From: Sulfurovum sp. | GTDB lineage: Bacteria; Campylobacterota; Campylobacteria; Campylobacterales; Sulfurovaceae | Direction of reading: 5' to 3' | NCBI GenBank assembly: GCA_003978375.1 | Contig: QNZW01000129.1 | Coordinates: forward strand, 1-9,602 | Length of the DNA: 9,602 nt | Shown: piece after piece, positions 5,623 to 9,602 of the stretch | How positions within the stretch are numbered: position 1 is the first letter of the stretch | How the letters are laid out: each line of letters opens with the position of its first letter | Notes under the pieces: model-generated | Told to the model about the DNA's origin: nothing | Seen by the model: the letters and a program-made list of their open reading frames with translations, nothing else | Databases searched by the model: none | Made by a program: the position numbers and the translations under genes

Positions 5623-7401
5623 ATGAATACATTAGAAACCCTACAACACTATTTTGGACATGACAGTTTTAGACCTTTGCAAGAAGAAGTGGTAGATGCC
5701 ATTGTTAACAAAGAAGATATATTGATGATACTTCCTACAGGAGGGGGAAAGTCATTATGTTATCAGTTGCCTACACTATTGATGGAGGGCGTAACTGTTG
5801 TTGTTTCTCCATTACTTGCATTGATGCATGACCAAGTCGTGGCATTACAGTCTAATGATATCCCTGCAGCAATGCTCTCTTCTATGCAAACACTAGAGGA
5901 GAGTCAAGAGATTGAAGCACAGCTTCATAGGGGAGAGATAAGATTACTTTATGTGGCACCCGAGCGTTTGACCAATGCATATTTTTTAAATCTTTTACAT
6001 CAACTTACTATTAATTTTTTTGTGATAGATGAGGCACATTGTGTTTCTGAATGGGGACATGAATTTAGGGAGAATTACAGACGTTTATCACTACTCAAAG
6101 AACAATTTTCTACGACACCCATAGCCGCATTTACTGCCACAGCAACACATGCAGTAGAGCAAGATATTGCGACCAATTTAGGCTTGGTTAATCCTAAGCG
6201 TGTTAGGGGATCGCTTTTTAGAGAAAACCTTACTATTCATGCACGACATCGCATCAAAGATGGAAGGCAACAGCTTTTAGAATTTTTGAAACTTCATACG
6301 GACGAATCTGGTATCATCTATACACTCTCGCGTAAATCTACCGAAGCCATCGCCTCTTTTTTGCAAGGCAAAGGTATAGAAGCCAAAGCATATCACGCAG
6401 GTCTTCCAACAGAAGAGAAAAACAACACCTATGCAGACTTTGTAGCTGATCGTGTGCAGATAGTTGTAGCGACCATTGCTTTTGGGATGGGCATAGATAA
6501 GTCCAATATACGTTTTGTAGTACATATGACACTACCAAAGACTATAGAAAACTTTTATCAAGAGATAGGTCGTGCAGGGCGGGATGGATTGGAAGCTGAG
6601 ACTTTGTTACTTTTCTCTTCACAAGATATTGTGCAACAAAAAACATTTATAGAAGATTTACCGGAGACACCTTATAAACAACATGCATTTAATAAGTTAG
6701 ATGCTATGGTCAGATTTGCCAATTCTGAGAACTGTAGACATCAAAGTATTGCAGCTTATTTTGATGACCATATAAAATCATGTGAGAGTAAATGTGACAA
6801 CTGTACCATAACAGAAACACAAAAGATTGACATCACCACAGCCTCAAGGAAATTACTCTCTACCATGCTTAGAACTGAACAGAGTTTTGGATTGCATTAT
6901 GTGATAGATGTACTTAGAGGAAGTAAAGAACAACGTGTTTTACAAAATGGACATGACAACTTGTCAGTCTATGGCATAGGAGAAGAGTATACAAAGAACC
7001 AATGGTTAACAATAGGTGACAAGCTTTTAGAGCTTGGAGCAGTTGCTATAGGTGAGTTTAAAGTGTATAAGTTGACAGAGTTCGGTGCAGAAGTCATCAA
7101 AGGTGCACACAGTATAGACCTTAAAAAAGAGAGACTCACCGTACAAAAAGCAGAAATCAAAAAGAAAGTAACTTACTTTGATGACTATGACGTAGAGATG
7201 TATGATAAATTACGCACTTTAAGAACACAAATAGCCTCCCAAAAAGGCATCCCTCCTTACATCGTATTTTCAGACAAGACCCTTAAAGACCTCTCAAGTA
7301 AAGTACCTCAAAATAAAGAAGAGATGTTAGAGGTGCATGGTATAGGTGAGGTGAAGTTTGAAAGATATGGTGAGGCGTTTTTGGAACTCTTAGTTGATTG
7401 A
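5623..7401 (+). CDS. recQ: ATP-dependent DNA helicase RecQ
   Basis: This 592-residue superfamily 2 3'-5' DNA helicase acts in recombination and replication-fork repair and has about the usual bacterial RecQ length. ATG 5623 begins MNTLETLQHYFGHDSFRPLQEE, matching the RecQ N-terminus with its motif 0 FRPLQEE. An upstream in-frame start at 5587 would lie inside the terminator palindrome. Visible motifs are Walker A PTGGGKS (38-44), DEAH (136-139), the aromatic-rich loop WGHEFR (144-149), TATAT (171-175), HAG with TIAFGMGIDK (motif V), and QEIGRAGRDG (313-322, motif VI). Zinc-binding cysteines are C371, C387, C391 and C394. A winged-helix RQC region (about 405-500) includes FGLHYVIDVLRG and GHDNLSVYGIGEE. 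A single HRDC domain (about 522-592) ends with GIGEVKFERYGEAFLELL. All domains look intact. It stands between two transcription units and has no functional link to them that I can see. Confidence 0.97.
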   Translation: MNTLETLQHYFGHDSFRPLQEEVVDAIVNKEDILMILPTGGGKSLCYQLPTLLMEGVTVVVSPLLALMHDQVVALQSNDIPAAMLSSMQTLEESQEIEAQLHRGEIRLLYVAPERLTNAYFLNLLHQLTINFFVIDEAHCVSEWGHEFRENYRRLSLLKEQFSTTPIAAFTATATHAVEQDIATNLGLVNPKRVRGSLFRENLTIHARHRIKDGRQQLLEFLKLHTDESGIIYTLSRKSTEAIASFLQGKGIEAKAYHAGLPTEEKNNTYADFVADRVQIVVATIAFGMGIDKSNIRFVVHMTLPKTIENFYQEIGRAGRDGLEAETLLLFSSQDIVQQKTFIEDLPETPYKQHAFNKLDAMVRFANSENCRHQSIAAYFDDHIKSCESKCDNCTITETQKIDITTASRKLLSTMLRTEQSFGLHYVIDVLRGSKEQRVLQNGHDNLSVYGIGEEYTKNQWLTIGDKLLELGAVAIGEFKVYKLTEFGAEVIKGAHSIDLKKERLTVQKAEIKKKVTYFDDYDVEMYDKLRTLRTQIASQKGIPPYIVFSDKTLKDLSSKVPQNKEEMLEVHGIGEVKFERYGEAFLELLVD

Positions 7402-7412
7402 TGTATGATTTA

Positions 7413-7460
7413 TCTATAATTAATAAAACTATTCTATAATGTACTTATAAATAATAGTAC
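7413..7460 (+). promoter_or_regulatory. Promoter and candidate operator of the toxin-antitoxin operon
   Basis: TCTATAAT occurs twice 20 nt apart (7413-7420 and 7433-7440). The second copy supplies a perfect TATAAT (7435-7440), with transcription expected near 7447. It is followed directly by an imperfect inverted repeat with arms GTACT (7441-7445) and AGTAC (7456-7460), covering the predicted start site. Phd-type antitoxins commonly repress their own operon through such sites, so autoregulation is a reasonable inference. AAGGA (7461-7465) then precedes ATG 7472. Confidence 0.5.
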
Positions 7461-7471
7461 AAGGAAAATCT

Positions 7472-7795
7472 ATGCAGACAGTTGGAATACGAGATTTACA
7501 ATTAAATCCTGCTTCATTTACTAAACCTTTAGAGAGTAATGAGTTTGTTATGATTACAAAAAGAGGTAAGCCTCTAGGCATAGCAACTACATTTAATGAC
7601 AGTGTGTTAAATCATGGTTTGATGGAGAGTATTGTTTTGAAAGCGTTTAATCAAGGCGATATATCATTAGGACAATTAGCATTGGCATTAAAACTGAGTA
7701 AAAAAGAGACAATGGCATATTTGGAGTTGGTGAATATCCCAGTAACAGATTATGATTTGGAAGAAGATTTAAAAGGTATTGAGGCATTTCTATAG
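7472..7795 (+). CDS. Type II antitoxin, Phd-like N-terminus with UPF0175-like C-terminus
   Basis: This 107-residue probable antitoxin has two parts. Residues 1-45 (VGIRDLQLNPASFTKPLESNEFVMITKRGKPLGIAT) resemble the Phd/YefM fold, which dimerises and binds operator DNA. Residues about 55-107 (KAFNQGDISLGQLALALKLSKKETMAYLELVNIPVTDYDLEEDLKGIEAFL) resemble UPF0175: a helix-turn-helix-like stretch followed by an acidic tail that would cover the toxin. AAGGA (7461-7465) lies 6 nt upstream of the ATG. Its TAG stop shares one base with the GTG start of the PIN toxin, so translation is probably coupled. The expected role is to neutralise the downstream toxin and repress the operon. Family calls are from remembered patterns; no residue proves function. 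Confidence 0.8.
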   Translation: MQTVGIRDLQLNPASFTKPLESNEFVMITKRGKPLGIATTFNDSVLNHGLMESIVLKAFNQGDISLGQLALALKLSKKETMAYLELVNIPVTDYDLEEDLKGIEAFL

Positions 7796-8283
7796 TGAAT
7801 GTAATAATTAGTGATAGTACAACAGTTATTATCCTTTTAAATATAAAGAGATTGGATATCTTAAAAAATATTTTTGACGAAGTATTTATCCCTCATAAAG
7901 TATATGACGAGATAGTGGTAGAAGAGAATATTACTTTAGAATCTTCATTTTTCATAAAAAAAATGATAGAAGATAAGAGACTATATAAGCTTTTATCTCG
8001 AAGTTTGGATCCAGGAGAATCTGAAGCTATTGTATTAGCAAAAGAGATGAATTTATCACTTATTATAGATGAAAAAAAAGGTAGAAAAATAGCTAGAAAC
8101 ATGGGTATCAATATAATGGGTTTTTTAGGGTTGCTTCTTTTAAACCATAAGAAAAAATCTTTACCTGAAGATGAAATATTAGAAATTTATTATAGTGCAA
8201 AAAAAGCTAGTTTTAGGGTGAGTGAAAAATTAGAAGAACAATTTCTTAGTTTATTGGAAGTATCGATAGAGAAAAAAGTATAA
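7795..8283 (+). CDS. DUF3368-type PIN-domain toxin (putative RNase)
   Basis: This 162-residue protein starts at GTG 7795, whose G is the last base of the antitoxin TAG stop. It resembles the DUF3368 family of PIN-like nucleases, usually found beside UPF0175 antitoxins. Acidic residues that could hold the metal are D7 (IISDSTT), E39 (VYDEI), E75/E77 (LDPGESEAIVLA) and D92 (LIIDEKKGRKIARNMGI), the usual PIN spacing. The C-terminus has FRVSEKLEEQFLSL, typical of the family. If active, it should cleave RNA and slow growth when the antitoxin is lost; the RNA target is unknown. Composition is very AT-rich (23-28% GC in sample lines), suggesting acquisition by transfer. mcrC starts 43 nt after it with no visible terminator between them, so shared transcription is possible. 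Confidence 0.82.
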   Translation: MNVIISDSTTVIILLNIKRLDILKNIFDEVFIPHKVYDEIVVEENITLESSFFIKKMIEDKRLYKLLSRSLDPGESEAIVLAKEMNLSLIIDEKKGRKIARNMGINIMGFLGLLLLNHKKKSLPEDEILEIYYSAKKASFRVSEKLEEQFLSLLEVSIEKKV

Positions 8284-8326
8284 ATGCTGATAGATTTTTT
8301 GAAAACTAGTCAGAAAGAAGGGAAAC

Positions 8327-9448
8327 ATGCATTATCTTACAGAAAATCAAAATATTCCTAAAGAACTAGAAGAACATATACAAGACAAAAAAAACCTGCA
8401 TACTTATTTTGAAACAAGATTTGATGGTATAAGACCTAAAAATTATTGTGGTTTTTTGTTTATCAATAATGAAAATTACTTCATCATTCCCAAAATTACA
8501 AATGAAAATGATCAAAATTTAAATACCTTCATCTATATGCTTATATACGCCTATGATATCAACTTAAAAAATGAAGACTTATTAATTGCAGATAATAAGG
8601 AGCATACAATATTTGAACTTTTTATCAGATTTTTTTCAGATGCTTTACTTGATGAGTTTAAACGAGGAGTATTTAAACAGTACATCACCATGCAGGAAAA
8701 TTTAAAAGTCTTACGTGGAAAGTATATCATAGAGCAAAATTTTAATAACCTTTATCAGCAAAATATCTATTGTGAATTTGATGAATTTAGTATGGACAAT
8801 GAACTTAACCAATTTTTTCTTTATGCTATACGGATATTTAAAAAGTTTAGCTCTTATTCCAACTTACATAGATGTGAAGTTGTGCTTGATGAAGTGGAGT
8901 ATTTTAATGTAGATTTAAAAAGACTCAACATACATTTTGACCGTATGAACAGCAGATACAAAAAGAGTTATGAAGTGGCACTTATGATACTACAAAAACT
9001 TATACCCATGACGCAAAAGAGTACAGACAAAAGTTTTGCTTTTTTGTTTGATATGGCAGAGGTGTTTGAGAAGTTTGTGGGTAGGTTGTATGGAGTGATA
9101 GATAGTTCTACACAGTTACAAGTTGAAAAGAACTATGGTAGTTTGAAATTAAAGCCAGATATAGTGACTAGAACTACAATTATTGATACTAAATATAAAA
9201 AGGTAAATAGTAGAAAAGAGCTAAAACGTGATGATAAATATCAAATGTATGTTTATGGTAAAAATTTTCGTATTAACGATACGATGCTTTTATATCCAAA
9301 GCATTTGTTTGACGTGAATGATGATTTAAAACTTGGAATAGGAGATGATATGGTTAGATTGAAGATGAAAAGTTTGGATTTGGATTTTTGTGGTGAGTAT
9401 AGTGAATTTATTGGTGAAGTGAAAAATAGATTAAGGAAATTTATATGA
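8327..9448 (+). CDS. mcrC: McrC-family subunit of a McrBC-type restriction system
   Basis: This 373-residue protein resembles McrC (PF10117), the endonuclease subunit that partners the GTP-driven AAA+ motor McrB and cuts modified (typically methylated) foreign DNA. The N-terminal region has VLRGKYIIEQN (about 128-138) and CEFDEFSMDNELNQFF, matching the family's RG and 'DE.s.D..lN' blocks. The C-terminal half carries a PD-(D/E)xK nuclease core: D278 in LKPDIV, D287 and K289 in IIDTKYKK, and Q306 in KYQMYVYG. Length is close to E. coli McrC (348). ATG 8327 follows AAGGG (8318-8322) at 4 nt, somewhat tight. The classical upstream mcrB is absent and a toxin-antitoxin pair lies there instead. The next gene overlaps by 4 nt (ATGA) and is probably the partner. 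The substrate modification recognised cannot be told from McrC. Confidence 0.9.
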   Translation: MHYLTENQNIPKELEEHIQDKKNLHTYFETRFDGIRPKNYCGFLFINNENYFIIPKITNENDQNLNTFIYMLIYAYDINLKNEDLLIADNKEHTIFELFIRFFSDALLDEFKRGVFKQYITMQENLKVLRGKYIIEQNFNNLYQQNIYCEFDEFSMDNELNQFFLYAIRIFKKFSSYSNLHRCEVVLDEVEYFNVDLKRLNIHFDRMNSRYKKSYEVALMILQKLIPMTQKSTDKSFAFLFDMAEVFEKFVGRLYGVIDSSTQLQVEKNYGSLKLKPDIVTRTTIIDTKYKKVNSRKELKRDDKYQMYVYGKNFRINDTMLLYPKHLFDVNDDLKLGIGDDMVRLKMKSLDLDFCGEYSEFIGEVKNRLRKFI

Positions 9449-9602
9449 GTGAAAATAAGGTCATAACAATACATAATGAAATATTAAATTATCTTCTAAA
9501 TTATAAAAAAGAGCATGGAAGTTTTACATTTTCGACACGAGTTAAAAATATGAAAAAACGGCTAGAGAAAGGATATTGGTTTTTAGGACGTGATTATATT
9601 TT
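9445..9602 (+). CDS. Start of a gene coupled to mcrC, probably an McrB-like partner (3' end outside window)
   Basis: ATG 9445 overlaps the mcrC stop as ATGA, with AAGGA (9433-9437) 7 nt upstream; 52 codons are visible before the window ends. The fragment begins MSENKVITIHNEILNYLLNY, contains the run FTFSTRVKNMKKRLEKGYWF, and ends LGRDYI. It shows no signal peptide or membrane segment. The RLEKGYWFLGRDYI stretch resembles N-terminal target-recognition regions that I recall from some McrB-like AAA+ proteins (GYWFQGN..YIF). No Walker motif is yet reached, so the McrB call rests on context and this weak similarity. If correct, the gene order is mcrC first, the reverse of E. coli. Confidence 0.6.
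   Translation, partial: MSENKVITIHNEILNYLLNYKKEHGSFTFSTRVKNMKKRLEKGYWFLGRDYI

Noticed and set aside
8284..8361. Short open frame of 25 codons starting ATG directly after the toxin TAA stop (MLIDFLKTSQKEGKH...).
   Set aside because: It has no ribosome site of its own, overlaps the mcrC start in another frame, and shows no recognisable motif. McrC looks complete without it, so a frameshifted N-terminus is unlikely.
1..9602. CRISPR array, tRNA/rRNA, insertion sequence or phage integration site.
   Set aside because: No regularly spaced repeats, cloverleaf-like sequence, transposase or integrase frame, or terminal inverted repeats were recognised on either strand.

Overview
The window is AT-rich, densely packed bacterial DNA with every supported gene on the + strand. 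Protein style, short intergenic gaps and AT-rich extended -10 promoters suggest a Campylobacterota relative (Sulfurovum/Sulfurimonas-like). This placement is an impression from the proteins; no marker gene was checked.

Region A (1-375) is the 3' end of an ankyrin-repeat gene that starts outside the window.

Region B (about 390-5590) is a compact phosphate-acquisition locus. It encodes an outer-membrane porin, a PiT-type phosphate permease, a PhoB/OmpR-type response regulator and a lipoprotein alkaline phosphatase. The porin and the permease each have a PHO-box-like direct repeat (7-mers spaced 11 nt apart) ending exactly 10 nt upstream of a TATACT -10 element, which is the geometry of PhoB-activated promoters. 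An intrinsic terminator separates the porin from pit. The pit-regulator-phosphatase genes have gaps of 35 and 13 nt and end at a perfect 27-bp palindrome with a T-rich tail. The likely logic is: the phosphatase releases Pi at the cell surface or in the periplasm, the porin admits phosphate or anions through the outer membrane, Pit imports Pi, and the regulator probably switches on both promoters. No histidine kinase, Pst or PhoU is present in the window.

Region C (5623-7401) is a full-length RecQ helicase. The response regulator and recQ both lack a Shine-Dalgarno sequence, and both have an extended -10 exactly 6 nt before the ATG, which suggests leaderless mRNAs.

Region D (about 7410-9602) looks like a small defence/accessory island. 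It holds a type II toxin-antitoxin pair (a Phd-like/UPF0175 antitoxin with a DUF3368 PIN toxin), then an McrC-family nuclease subunit, then the start of a gene overlapping mcrC by 4 nt that is probably its McrB-type partner. Base composition drops here: hand counts of sample 60-base lines give 23-28% GC, against 45-47% in sampled recQ lines. The order mcrC before its putative partner is the reverse of the classical mcrB-mcrC arrangement. The partner is cut off by the window end, so its ATPase domain cannot be seen.
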